From the NCBI RefSeq assembly GCF_004364245.1, contig NZ_SOAV01000007.1, positions 1 to 64,000 on the forward strand: 64,000 nt of DNA, in the 5' to 3' direction. The notes under the pieces are model-generated. The model worked only from the letters and a program-made list of their open reading frames with translations. It had not been told where the DNA came from and searched no databases. Below are positions 8,438 to 17,065 of the stretch, piece by piece; within the stretch, counting starts at the first letter, position 1, and each line of letters starts with the position of its first letter. This stretch comes from Streptomyces sp. BK208. Its GTDB lineage: Bacteria; Actinomycetota; Actinomycetes; Streptomycetales; Streptomycetaceae. The translations under genes were made by a program, and so were the position numbers.

Positions 8438-9253
8438 GTGGCAGGAGTCGCACGCCGCCGTCTCGACGCGGAGCTGGTGCGCCGCAAGCTGGCGCGCTCG
8501 CGCGAGCACGCGAGCCAGCTGATCGCCGCCGGGCGGGTCACCGTCGGCAAGACCGTCGCGGCCAAACCCGCCACGCAGGTCGAGACCGCCGCCGCGATCG
8601 TGGTGACCGCCGCCGACGACGACCCCGACTACGTCTCGCGCGGCGGCCACAAGCTCGCCGGCGCCCTCGCCGCCTTCGGGCCGCAGGGCCTCGTCGTCGA
8701 GGGCCGCCGGGCCCTGGACGCGGGCGCCTCCACCGGAGGCTTCACCGACGTACTGCTGCGGGCGGGCGCCGCGCACGTCGTCGCCGTGGACGTCGGGTAC
8801 GGACAGCTCGCGTGGAGTCTCCGGCAGGATGAACGCGTCACCGTCAAGGACCGTACGAACGTACGCGAGTTGACGCCGGAAGCGATCGATGGGGAGCCCG
8901 TGGACCTGGTCGTGGGGGATCTGTCCTTCATCCCGCTCGGGCTGGTACTGCCCGCACTGGTGCGGTGCACCCGGCCGGACGCCGATCTGGTGATGATGGT
9001 GAAGCCGCAGTTCGAGGTGGGGAAGGAACGGCTGGGCAGCGGGGGAGTGGTACGCAGTGCGCAGCTGCGGGCCGAGACGGTGCGCGGCGTCGCGCAGAAG
9101 GCCTGGGAGCTGGGGCTCGGCGTGAAGGGGGTCACCGCCAGTCCGCTGCCGGGTCCCTCCGGGAACGTCGAGTACTTTCTGTGGCTGCGGGCCGGGGCCG
9201 GTGCACTGGACCCGGCCGATGTCGATCGTGCAGTGGCGGAGGGGCCGCGTTGA
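8438..9253 (+). CDS. tlyA: TlyA family rRNA (cytidine-2'-O)-methyltransferase
   Basis: A 271-residue protein with an N-terminal S4 RNA-binding domain (residues 1-65: RRLDAELVRRKLARSREHA) and a Rossmann methyltransferase domain (LDAGASTGGFTD at about 93, VGDLSFIPL, MMVKPQFEVGKERL). TlyA methylates 16S and 23S rRNA cytidines and confers capreomycin sensitivity in mycobacteria; FtsJ-like haemolysin annotation is an older name. The GTG at 8438 is preceded by CAGGAG at 11 bases. Its stop overlaps the NAD kinase start in TTGA. Confidence 0.92.
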   Translation: MAGVARRRLDAELVRRKLARSREHASQLIAAGRVTVGKTVAAKPATQVETAAAIVVTAADDDPDYVSRGGHKLAGALAAFGPQGLVVEGRRALDAGASTGGFTDVLLRAGAAHVVAVDVGYGQLAWSLRQDERVTVKDRTNVRELTPEAIDGEPVDLVVGDLSFIPLGLVLPALVRCTRPDADLVMMVKPQFEVGKERLGSGGVVRSAQLRAETVRGVAQKAWELGLGVKGVTASPLPGPSGNVEYFLWLRAGAGALDPADVDRAVAEGPR

Positions 9254-10155
9254 CACAGAACCGAGCGCGAACTGTTTTCCTGCTCGCCCACACCGGGCGT
9301 CCGGCGGCCATCCGCAGCGCGGAGCTGGTGGTCAAGGGGCTGCTGCTGGCCGGGATCGGCGTGCGGGTCCTGGAGGCCGAGGCGCGCGACCTGCCGCTGC
9401 CGGGCGAGGTGGACCTCGTCGGTGAGGCGACCCCGCAGTGCCTGGACGGGTGCGAGCTGCTCATCGTGCTGGGCGGTGACGGCACGCTGCTGCGCGGCGC
9501 CGAGTTCGCCCGCGCCTCCGGGGTGCCGATGCTCGGCGTCAACCTCGGGCGGGTCGGCTTCCTCGCCGAGGCCGAGCGGGACGACCTCGACAAGGTCGTC
9601 GACCGGGTGGTGAACCGGGCGTACGAGGTCGAGGAGCGGATGACCGTCGACGTCGTCGTGCACCGCAACGGCGACATCGTGCACACCGACTGGGCGCTGA
9701 ACGAGGCCGCCGTGCAGAAGGCCGGTGCCGAGAAGCTGCTGGAAGTCGTCCTGGAGATCGACGGGCGTCCGGTGACCGGGTTCGGCTGCGACGGCATCGT
9801 GCTGTCCACGCCGACCGGGTCGACGGCGTACGCCTTCTCGGCCGGCGGGCCGGTGGTGTGGCCGGAGGTGGAGGCGCTGCTGATGGTGCCGATCAGCGCG
9901 CACGCGCTGTTCGCCAAGCCCCTGGTGACCTCGCCGGACTCGGTGCTCGCGGTGGAGGTGCTGCCGCACGTCCCGCCGGGGGTGCTGTGGTGCGACGGGC
10001 GCCGGACGGTGGAGCTGCCGCCGGGCGCGCGCGTCGAGGTGCGGCGGGGGGCGGTGCCGGTGCGGCTGGCCCGGTTGCACCACGCGTCGTTCACGGACCG
10101 GTTGGTCGCGAAGTTCGCTTTGCCGGTGTCGGGGTGGCGCGGGGCGCCGCACTAG
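9250..10155 (+). CDS. nadK: NAD kinase
   Basis: A 301-residue ATP-NAD kinase that makes NADP. It has the GGDGTLLRGAEFA motif (about residue 74), the DWALNEAAV block and the glycine-rich STPTGSTAYAFSAGGP (about 187). The TTG at 9250 overlaps the tlyA stop (TTGA) and has GGAGGGG upstream, so a rare start with strong coupling. Length is normal for actinomycete NadK. The tlyA-nadK-recN order is conserved in actinobacteria as I know it. Confidence 0.93.
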   Translation: MTQNRARTVFLLAHTGRPAAIRSAELVVKGLLLAGIGVRVLEAEARDLPLPGEVDLVGEATPQCLDGCELLIVLGGDGTLLRGAEFARASGVPMLGVNLGRVGFLAEAERDDLDKVVDRVVNRAYEVEERMTVDVVVHRNGDIVHTDWALNEAAVQKAGAEKLLEVVLEIDGRPVTGFGCDGIVLSTPTGSTAYAFSAGGPVVWPEVEALLMVPISAHALFAKPLVTSPDSVLAVEVLPHVPPGVLWCDGRRTVELPPGARVEVRRGAVPVRLARLHHASFTDRLVAKFALPVSGWRGAPH

Positions 10156-10329
10156 CGGTCTCGAAGGGGTGGTTCTGGTTGTGGCCCGGCCGCGGGCCGT
10201 CCGGGCAGGTCGCGTCCCGCGGCGCAGCCGCTGCCAGCACAGTCCCGCGCCCCTGAGGGCGTGCGCTCCCCGGTGTCGCATGGGCGGCCTGTGTGCGCTT
10301 CCCGCCCTCGACCTCGTAAGGTCGTGTCC
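10156..10329. repeat. Intergenic GC-rich hairpin element, resembling a dispersed Streptomyces repeat
   Basis: The gap before recN contains overlapping inverted repeats (CCCGGCCGCGGGCC, GCGGCGCAGCCGC) and, on the minus strand, the string GGCGCGGGACTGTGCTGGCA. This resembles the short intergenic repeats scattered through Streptomyces genomes. The family assignment is from memory and no second copy is in the window. Confidence 0.4.
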
Positions 10330-12060
10330 GTGCTTGAGGAGATGCGGATACGGTCGCTCGGGGTCATCGACGACGCGGTGGTCGAGCTGTCGCCCGGCTT
10401 CACCGCTGTCACCGGTGAGACGGGCGCGGGCAAGACCATGGTGGTCACCAGCCTCGGGCTGCTCCTGGGCGGACGCGCGGACGCGGCGCTGGTGCGGATC
10501 GGGGCGAAGAACGCGGTCGTCGAGGGGCGCATCGCGGTGCCCGGCGACGCCGCGGCAGCCGTCCGGGCCGAGGAGGCCGGGGCCGAGCTGGACGACGGGG
10601 CGCTGCTGATCAGCCGTACCGTTTCCGCCGAAGGGCGCTCGCGGGCGCACCTGGGCGGGCGGTCGGTGCCGGTGGGGATGCTCGCCGAGCTGGCCGACGA
10701 GCTGGTGGCGGTGCACGGGCAGACCGACCAGCAGGGGCTGCTCAAGCTGTCCCGGCAGCGGCAGGCCCTCGACCGGTACGCGGGCGACGCGGTCGCCGGG
10801 CCGCTCGCCAAGTACACCGAGGCCTACCGGCGGCTGCGGGCCGTCGCCGCCGAGCTGGACGAGATCACCACGCGCGCGCGGGAACGCGCCCAGGAGGCCG
10901 ACCTGCTGCGCTACGGCCTCGACGAGATCGCCGCGGTCGAGCCGCGCGCCGGGGAGGACGCCGAGCTGGCGGAGGAGGCGGAGCGGCTGGGCCACGCCGA
11001 GGCGCTCGCGTCGGCCGCCACGGCCGCCCACGCCGCCCTCGCGGGCAACCCGGAGGATCCCGAGGGCGTGGACGGCGCGACGCTCGTCGCGGGCGCCCAG
11101 CGGGCCCTGGACGCCGTACGGTCCCACGACCCGGCGCTGGCCGGGCTCGCCGAGCGGATCGGTGAGGTCGGCATCCTGCTGCGCGACGTGGCGGGGGAGC
11201 TCGCCGGGTACGCCGACGACCTGGACGCCGACCCGCTGCGGCTGGCGGCGGTCGAGGAGCGCCGGGCCGCGCTCACCGCGCTGACCCGGAAGTACGGCGA
11301 GGACATCGACGCCGTGCTGAGCTGGGCCGAGCAGAGCGCAGCGCGGCTGACCGAGCTGGACGGCGACGACGAGCGGATCGGCGAGCTGACGGCCGAGCGG
11401 GACGCGCTGCGGGCGGAACTCGGCGGCCTCGCCCAGGCACTGACCGACGCGCGCACCGAGGCCGCCGAGCGGTTCGCCGCCGCCGTGACCGCCGAGCTGG
11501 CGTCGCTCGCCATGCCCCACGCGCGCGTGTCGTTCGAGATCCGGCAGACCGAGGACCCCGAGGGCGTCGAGGTCGGCGGGCGGACGGTCGCGTACGGGTC
11601 GTCGGGCGCGGACGAGGTGGAGCTGCTGCTCGCCCCGCACCCCGGCGCGCCGCCTCGGCCGATCGCCAAGGGCGCGTCCGGCGGTGAGCTGTCGCGCGTG
11701 ATGCTGGCCGTGGAGGTCGTCTTCGCGGGCACGGATCCGGTGCCGACGTACCTCTTCGACGAGGTCGACGCCGGGGTCGGCGGAAAGGCGGCGGTGGAGA
11801 TCGGCCGTCGTCTCGCGCGACTGGCGAAGAAGGCGCAGGTCGTGGTCGTCACGCACCTGCCGCAGGTGGCGGCGTTCGCCGACCGGCAGCTGCTGGTGGA
11901 GAAGACGAACGACGGCTCCGTGACCCGCTCCGGCGTCAAGGTCCTGGAGGGCGAGGACCGCGTCCGGGAGCTGTCCCGGATGCTCGCCGGCCAGGAGGAC
12001 TCCGAGACGGCCCGCGCGCACGCGGAGGAACTCCTGGAGACGGCCCGCTCGGACCAGTAG
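10330..12060 (+). CDS. recN: DNA repair protein RecN
   Basis: A 576-residue SMC-like ATPase for double-strand break repair. Walker A is TGETGAGKT (about residue 28), a coiled coil spans about 150-370 with Ala/Glu/Arg-rich heptads, and the C-terminal head has signature ASGGELSRVMLAVE (about 451) and Walker B YLFDEVDAGVGG (about 474). The GTG at 10330 (VLEEMRIRSLG) is the usual family start; a GTG two codons earlier is possible. No SOS box is visible upstream, so LexA control is not evident here. Confidence 0.94.
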   Translation: MLEEMRIRSLGVIDDAVVELSPGFTAVTGETGAGKTMVVTSLGLLLGGRADAALVRIGAKNAVVEGRIAVPGDAAAAVRAEEAGAELDDGALLISRTVSAEGRSRAHLGGRSVPVGMLAELADELVAVHGQTDQQGLLKLSRQRQALDRYAGDAVAGPLAKYTEAYRRLRAVAAELDEITTRARERAQEADLLRYGLDEIAAVEPRAGEDAELAEEAERLGHAEALASAATAAHAALAGNPEDPEGVDGATLVAGAQRALDAVRSHDPALAGLAERIGEVGILLRDVAGELAGYADDLDADPLRLAAVEERRAALTALTRKYGEDIDAVLSWAEQSAARLTELDGDDERIGELTAERDALRAELGGLAQALTDARTEAAERFAAAVTAELASLAMPHARVSFEIRQTEDPEGVEVGGRTVAYGSSGADEVELLLAPHPGAPPRPIAKGASGGELSRVMLAVEVVFAGTDPVPTYLFDEVDAGVGGKAAVEIGRRLARLAKKAQVVVVTHLPQVAAFADRQLLVEKTNDGSVTRSGVKVLEGEDRVRELSRMLAGQEDSETARAHAEELLETARSDQ

Positions 12061-12672
12061 CAGCACACGGCCGCCCGCACACGGAACGCCGGGGAACGCG
12101 CCCGGCCCGGTTACGGACCGCACCGGCCGCCCGACCCCTGCCCCGGGCAGCAGCACGCCGAAGCCGCCCGGTGTTCCGGCGCGGCCTCCTGCCGGAGGGC
12201 GGCCTCGGTGGCCCGCGGGTCGGACGCCGGGTGGCTGGCCGGCGGGTGGATGGGGGCCGGGCGGGCGGTGTTCGCCGGCGCACGAGGGTGTGACGTCCGG
12301 GCGGCCGGGGGTGTCGCGGGGCGGTATCGGGGCATGCGCGGAGTTGGCGTCGTCCGGCAGCCCTTGCCGGGCAGCGTGCGCCGGAGGCGCCCCGGATCTC
12401 CGCGGGCGGGTCCGGCCGCGGACGCCGTGTCGGAGGGCCGGTGCGTCGGCCCGCCCGGGTGTGCGCGTCGCATTCACTCGTACGAGTGAGGTGGTTCGGT
12501 GTCGTTGTCCCGTCGGTCCGCCGTACGTGGCGCTCGTCGTTGCCGGAACACCCGTGCGGCCTGGCATCCTTGACTGAGCGGCGCACGGGAATCCGCCCGG
12601 CGCACCCCGTCCGCACCATCCTTCTGTACGTTCTTCGTGACCGTCCCCGCCGAACCCAGGAGCCCCGGCCAG
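12061..12672. other. Intergenic region, no convincing gene
   Basis: About 610 bases between recN and the glycosyltransferase. Open frames here (for example 93 codons from a GTG at 12208) have fairly high third-position GC but no recognisable protein or ribosome binding site. A perfect 16-bp palindrome sits near the middle. The promoter of the glycosyltransferase probably lies in the last 150 bases. Confidence 0.6.
12474..12489. promoter_or_regulatory. Perfect 16-bp palindrome, putative operator
   Basis: TCACTCGTACGAGTGA reads identically on both strands and lies about 185 bases upstream of the glycosyltransferase start in a non-coding gap. Its size and symmetry fit a dimeric repressor site. 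The cognate regulator is unknown. Confidence 0.5.
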
Positions 12673-13821
12673 GTGACCCTCGTGAGCAGCCACTCACCGC
12701 ACGGCCAGTCGCCCCTGCGCACCGTGCAGGTGCTGGGCGGCGGCAATGCCCGCAGCAGCACGCACGTGCGCTCGCTGGCCGCGGGGCTCGCCGCGCGGGG
12801 CGTGAAGGTGACGGTGTGCGCCCCCTCCGACGCGGAGTACACCTACGACTTCACGGGTGCCGGAGCCGACCACGTGCACGTGCCGCGCAGCAGCGACCCC
12901 GCGTCGGTGGCCGCGCTGCGGACGGTGTGCGCGGACGCCGACCTGGTGCACGCGCACGGGCTGCACGCCTCCTTCCGGGCCGTACTGGCCCTCGGCGGGC
13001 GGCGCGTGCGGACGCCGCTCGTCGTCACCTGGCACGACCGGGTGCACGCCGAGGGAGCCCGCGCCCCACTGCTGCGCGTGCTGGAGCGGCGGGTGATGAA
13101 GGCCGCCACCGTCGTGCTCGGCGCCACCTCGGAGCTGGTCGACGGGGCACGGCGGGCAGGCGCGCGGGACGCCCGGCTCGGCCCCGTCGCCCTCCCCGCC
13201 CGGCCGGCCCGACCGCCCGGACCGGAGGACCCCGACCGGCTGCGCGCCAAGGTCCGCGCCGAACTCGGCGCCGTCGAACGGCCGTTGCTGATCGCCGTCG
13301 GCTCCCTCGACCGGCACCGTGGATACGACGTGCTGCTCGACGCGGCCCGCGCGTGGCGCCGCCTCGATCCGGCGCCACTGGTCGTCGTCGCCGGACAGGG
13401 GCCGCTGCGCGGGGAGTTGCAGGCGCGGATCGAGGGCGAGGAACTGCCGGTGCTGCTCCTCGGCAGCCGCGACGACGTGCCCGACCTGTTGGCGGCGGCC
13501 GACCTCGCGCTGCTGCCGAGCCGCCGGGAGCCGGGACGGTCCGTCCTCGCCCAGGAGGCGCTCCACGCGCGCGTGCCGCTCGTCGCGGGCGCCGTCGGCG
13601 GCATCCCCGAACTGGTCGGCGACGCCGCCGAACTCGTGCCGCCCGGGAACGCGAAGGCGCTCGCCGACGCCGTCATCCGCCTGCTCGGCGACCCGGTGCG
13701 GCGGGCCGGGCTGCGCGAGCGCGGCGTACGGCAGGCGGCCGGCTGGCCGACCGAGGACGAGACCGTCGCCCAGGTGCTGAGCATCTACGACGAGTTGACG
13801 CAGCCCACGCCGTTGCTCTAG
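12673..13821 (+). CDS. Family 4-like GT-B glycosyltransferase
   Basis: A 382-residue retaining GT-B glycosyltransferase. The N-terminal domain has a glycine-rich loop (VLGGGNARSSTHVRSLAAGL) and AHGLHASFRA; the C-terminal domain has the sugar-nucleotide region RREPGRSVLAQEALHARVPL and GGIPELVGDAAELVPPGN. It likely builds a cell-surface or storage glycan; donor and acceptor are unknown. The GTG at 12673 has AGGAG 10 bases upstream. GTG codons at 12637 and 12682 are alternatives. Confidence 0.85.
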   Translation: MTLVSSHSPHGQSPLRTVQVLGGGNARSSTHVRSLAAGLAARGVKVTVCAPSDAEYTYDFTGAGADHVHVPRSSDPASVAALRTVCADADLVHAHGLHASFRAVLALGGRRVRTPLVVTWHDRVHAEGARAPLLRVLERRVMKAATVVLGATSELVDGARRAGARDARLGPVALPARPARPPGPEDPDRLRAKVRAELGAVERPLLIAVGSLDRHRGYDVLLDAARAWRRLDPAPLVVVAGQGPLRGELQARIEGEELPVLLLGSRDDVPDLLAAADLALLPSRREPGRSVLAQEALHARVPLVAGAVGGIPELVGDAAELVPPGNAKALADAVIRLLGDPVRRAGLRERGVRQAAGWPTEDETVAQVLSIYDELTQPTPLL

Positions 13822-13822
13822 G

Positions 13823-13842
13823 CACCCGCCCGCGGGCGGGTG
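13823..13842. terminator. Bidirectional terminator palindrome
   Basis: A 20-bp perfect palindrome, CACCCGCCCGCGGGCGGGTG, lies between the convergent glycosyltransferase and PucR genes. Confidence 0.75.
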
Positions 13843-13853
13843 GCGGGCCGGGG

Positions 13854-15500
13854 CTACGGCACGTGCCGGCGCGCGCGCAGGGCGAGGCTCAACGCCAGCA
13901 CGGTCTGCGGGTCGTCGAGGTCCGTGCCGAGCAACTCCCCGATCCGGGCCAGCCGGTTGTAGAGCGTCTGCCGGTTCAGATGGAGTTCGCGTGCCGTCTC
14001 CGCCTTGCGTCCGGCGTGCGCCAAGTACGTCTGGAGCGTGGGCAGCAGGGGCGGCTTCGAGCGGTCGTCGTGCTCACGCAGCGGCCCGATCGCCCGGTCG
14101 ACGAACGCCGCCAGGTCCGGATGGTCGCGCAGCCGCCACAGCAGCAGGTCGATGTCCAGGCGCCGGGCGTCGTACCAGAGCCGGCCGGTCAGACCCTGCG
14201 CCGCGGTCGCCGTCTCCGCCGCGTGCCTGAGACCCGCCGACGCCGCCGCCCAGCCGCCGGACACCCCGACGACCACCACCGGCGGCTGTGCCCCCGGACG
14301 CTGCATCCCGGCCCGCTCCGCGCCCGTCCGCAGCGCCGCAGCGACCCGGTCCGCGACCGTCGTCCGCTCCGACTCCGCGCGCAGCCCCAGCAGCAGCGGC
14401 ACCCGGCCCTCCACCGGACGTACGCCCAGCAGCACCGGAACCCCCACCGACGCCAGCTCCTCGGCGACCGCGCGCGCCAGCACCGCCCAGCCGCCGCCCG
14501 CCGGGGACAGGGCGTCGCCGAGCCGCATCACCACCGGCAGCAGCGGTCCCGAGCCGGGTTTGAAGCCCAGGACGCGGGCCTGCGCCGGAGCGTCCGCGGC
14601 GGTGATCCGGCCCTCGGCGAGGTCGGTCAGGAAGTCGCCCCGGCCGCGCGCCGCCAGCTCCTCCTCCTGCCGCGCCTGCATCAGCACCACGGCGAGGATG
14701 CCGGCCGTCCGCTCCGCCGCCATCCGGTGCACCGGCGCCAGCGGGGACCGGACCGGCAGCAGCACGAGGCGGGCCCGGACCGACCCGGCACCCGGCCCGC
14801 CGCCGGGCACGTCCACCAGGACCGAGCCCGCCGGAGGCGGCGCGTCCTTGTGCGGGCCCCGCAGCCCCTCCCAGACCTGGAGGGGATCGGCGCCCTCGGG
14901 CCCGGCACCGGCGGCGTACAGCAGGCGGCCGTCGGTGGTCTCCAGGAAGACCGGGTTGCCGGCGAAGTCGGCCAGGATCCCCAGCACCTGGGGCACCCCG
15001 CCGCCGCCCAGCAGGGCCTCGGTGCAGCGGCGGTGCACCTCCTCGGCGCGCTGGAGCAGCGTGTAGTGACCGTTGACGATCTCGGTGTGGATCTCCTCGG
15101 TGACCGTCACGAACGGCACCTCTCGGTGCAGCTGGACCAGCGGCAGGCCGGCCGCGCGGGCGGTGTCGACCAAGGCGGCCGGCAGCCGGGCGAAGCGCGG
15201 CCCCAGCTCCATCACGAGGGCCGCGATGCCGCGCTCGGCCAGCGTGCGGACGAACGCCCGCTGTTCGGCGGGGCGGGTGCCCAGGCCGTACCCCGTGGTC
15301 AGCAGCAGCTCGCCGCCCTTGAGGAGCGAGGCGATGTTGGGCACCTCACCGGCGTGCACCCAGCGCACCGTGCGGTGCAGCCGGTCGGCGCCCGCGAGGA
15401 TCTCCGGCAGACCACTGCGCAGCCCGGGCAGCTCCAGTGCCCGCCGCACCGTGATCCCGGCGCCCTGGGTGTCGAATCCGCTGTTCATGCCGCTGTCCAT
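13854..15500 (-). CDS. PucR family transcriptional regulator
   Basis: A 548-residue regulator. The N-terminal PucR ligand domain (ALELPGLRSGLPEILAGADR, then HAGEVPNIASLLKGGELLLT) is followed by a GAF/GGDEF-like middle and a C-terminal helix-turn-helix of the HTH_30 type (ARELHLNRQTLYNRLARIGE, near residue 500). Members control purine, amino-acid or other nitrogen catabolic genes. The start is set at the ATG at 15500 (MDSGMNSG); the ATG at 15488 is a close alternative, and the open frame before that lacks coding character. No obvious target gene is adjacent; the MFS pump upstream reads in the same direction. Confidence 0.87.
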   Translation of the reverse strand: MDSGMNSGFDTQGAGITVRRALELPGLRSGLPEILAGADRLHRTVRWVHAGEVPNIASLLKGGELLLTTGYGLGTRPAEQRAFVRTLAERGIAALVMELGPRFARLPAALVDTARAAGLPLVQLHREVPFVTVTEEIHTEIVNGHYTLLQRAEEVHRRCTEALLGGGGVPQVLGILADFAGNPVFLETTDGRLLYAAGAGPEGADPLQVWEGLRGPHKDAPPPAGSVLVDVPGGGPGAGSVRARLVLLPVRSPLAPVHRMAAERTAGILAVVLMQARQEEELAARGRGDFLTDLAEGRITAADAPAQARVLGFKPGSGPLLPVVMRLGDALSPAGGGWAVLARAVAEELASVGVPVLLGVRPVEGRVPLLLGLRAESERTTVADRVAAALRTGAERAGMQRPGAQPPVVVVGVSGGWAAASAGLRHAAETATAAQGLTGRLWYDARRLDIDLLLWRLRDHPDLAAFVDRAIGPLREHDDRSKPPLLPTLQTYLAHAGRKAETARELHLNRQTLYNRLARIGELLGTDLDDPQTVLALSLALRARRHVP

Positions 15501-15683
15501 GAGCCGGACGCTACCCGGCGCGGCCGCCCGGGACATCCACCCGGTGCCCCCGGGCAGCACGGCGGCCCCGACGCCGACGCCCATCGCCGGCCCCCGCTCT
15601 CCGGAGGACCACTCGGGCCCCCCGCGGGACGGGCAGCGGCACGGCGGCCGTAGGCGGAGGTGACCGGCGTGCCGCTGGGGGAC

Positions 15684-16910
15684 CTACACGCCGGACTTCG
15701 GCGCGCGGAGTGACAGCCGCCCGCCGAGCAGCACGGCGCAGGCCCCGACGGTCAGCAGCCCGCCGACGAGGAAGGTGCCCGCGACACCGGTGAGCGGCAG
15801 GACCAGTCCGCCGAGTGCGGCGCCCGCCGCGATGCCGGCGTTGTACAGGCCGGAGTTGGCCGCGAGCGCGATGTCCGTACGGCCCGGCGCGCAGTGCAGC
15901 ATCGCGTTCTGGGTGGTCATGAACACCGGCCCCAGCGCACCGCCCAGCAGCGCCAGGAACACCACCGCGGCCACCCGGTCGCCGCCGGCCGCACAGAGAC
16001 CGAGCATGCCCACCGCCTGGGTGGCGACGGCGACCGTCAGCGTGGCCTGGGGAAAGCGGTCCAGCAACGCCCCCGTGACGGTCACCCCCACCAGGCACGC
16101 ACCGCCGAAACCCACGAACAGGGCACTGACCGAGCCCGAGGAGAAGCCGCTGACGTCCCCCAGGAGCTCGACGACGTAGGTGTATCCCGTGAAGGCACCC
16201 GTGGCGGACAGGGTCCCGGCCGCCAGCACGATCCCGAAGCGGCGGGCGTCGGGACGGGTGCCGCGGCCGGCGTTCCCGCGTTCCGGCGGCGTGGTCGGCA
16301 GCGCGAGGGCGATCGTCACCAGGGACACGAGTCCCAGAGCCGCCGGCAGGGCGACGGGGAGCTGCCAGCCGCTCCGACCGCCCAGCCAGTTCCCGGCGGG
16401 CACACCGAGCACGAGGGCGAGTGAACCGGCGACGGACAACGCCCCGACCACGCGGCCGCGGACCGCGGGCGGGAACAGGCCCACCGCGACCGGACCCATC
16501 ACCGCCCAGAACAGTGCCTGGGCGAGTGCCGTCAGCAGCCGCGCGGCGAGGAGCAACCCGTAGGAGGTCGCGAGGGCCGCGACCAGACTGGACACGACCA
16601 GCGCGGCGAGGAGCCCCGTGAGCACGTGGCGCCGGGGCACCGCGCGCACCGCGTGGGTCAGCGGCAGGGACGAGACGGCCACCGTCGCCCCGTAACCCGT
16701 GACCAGGAGCCCGACCGCCGACAGCGACACCCCAAGGTCCTCGGAGACGGGCTCCAGGAGACCGATCGGCAGGTTCTCCGCGGTGTTGAAGGTGAAGGCG
16801 GCCAGCATCAGGGCGAAGAGCACCGCCGACCTGTGCCGGGGAGCCGGTCGCCCGGCGGGCACCCGGTCGCTTCCCCACGCCGTTCCCGGCTCCTGCGTGG
16901 CGCCGTCCAT
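15684..16910 (-). CDS. MFS transporter, DHA1 (12-helix) type
   Basis: A 408-residue membrane protein with about 12 helices. The N-terminal half has the FNTAENLPIGLLEP segment and an ALTALAQALFWAVMGPVA stretch typical of AraJ/YdhP-like DHA1 exporters. It probably pumps out sugars, drugs or metabolites by proton antiport. The ATG at 16910 has a GTGAGG site 7 bases upstream. It may be co-transcribed with the pucR-type gene 183 bases further on. Confidence 0.85.
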   Translation of the reverse strand: MDGATQEPGTAWGSDRVPAGRPAPRHRSAVLFALMLAAFTFNTAENLPIGLLEPVSEDLGVSLSAVGLLVTGYGATVAVSSLPLTHAVRAVPRRHVLTGLLAALVVSSLVAALATSYGLLLAARLLTALAQALFWAVMGPVAVGLFPPAVRGRVVGALSVAGSLALVLGVPAGNWLGGRSGWQLPVALPAALGLVSLVTIALALPTTPPERGNAGRGTRPDARRFGIVLAAGTLSATGAFTGYTYVVELLGDVSGFSSGSVSALFVGFGGACLVGVTVTGALLDRFPQATLTVAVATQAVGMLGLCAAGGDRVAAVVFLALLGGALGPVFMTTQNAMLHCAPGRTDIALAANSGLYNAGIAAGAALGGLVLPLTGVAGTFLVGGLLTVGACAVLLGGRLSLRAPKSGV

Positions 16911-17010
16911 GGGGGTACCTCACCGGGTTCACCGGCTCGCGGCAACCGAATTCGTCACACCCCGGGGTCACCCGCCCGCCGGGGAGACGCGGTCACCGCC
17001 GGCACGGCAG

Positions 17011-17049
17011 ACCGCCCCGGCCGCACGGGCGGGTGCGGGCCGGGGCGGT
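17011..17049 (-). terminator. Terminator of the GH15 gene
   Basis: A 12-bp stem (17011-17022 with 17038-17049) lies just beyond the stop of the leftward GH15 gene. Its 15-nt loop carries a further GCAC/GTGC stem. Confidence 0.75.
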
Positions 17050-17065
17050 CGGACATGCCGGGTGC

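Noticed and set aside
10156..10329. SOS box before recN
   Set aside because: No GAAC-N4-GTTC element lies between nadK and recN.
12208..12489. 93-codon frame with fairly high GC3
   Set aside because: No ribosome site, and the Gly/Arg/Val-rich product resembles random high-GC translation. It also runs into the palindrome.
8629..12693. 1354-codon open frame on the minus strand
   Set aside because: It lies antisense to tlyA, nadK and recN, whose protein motifs are clear on the plus strand.
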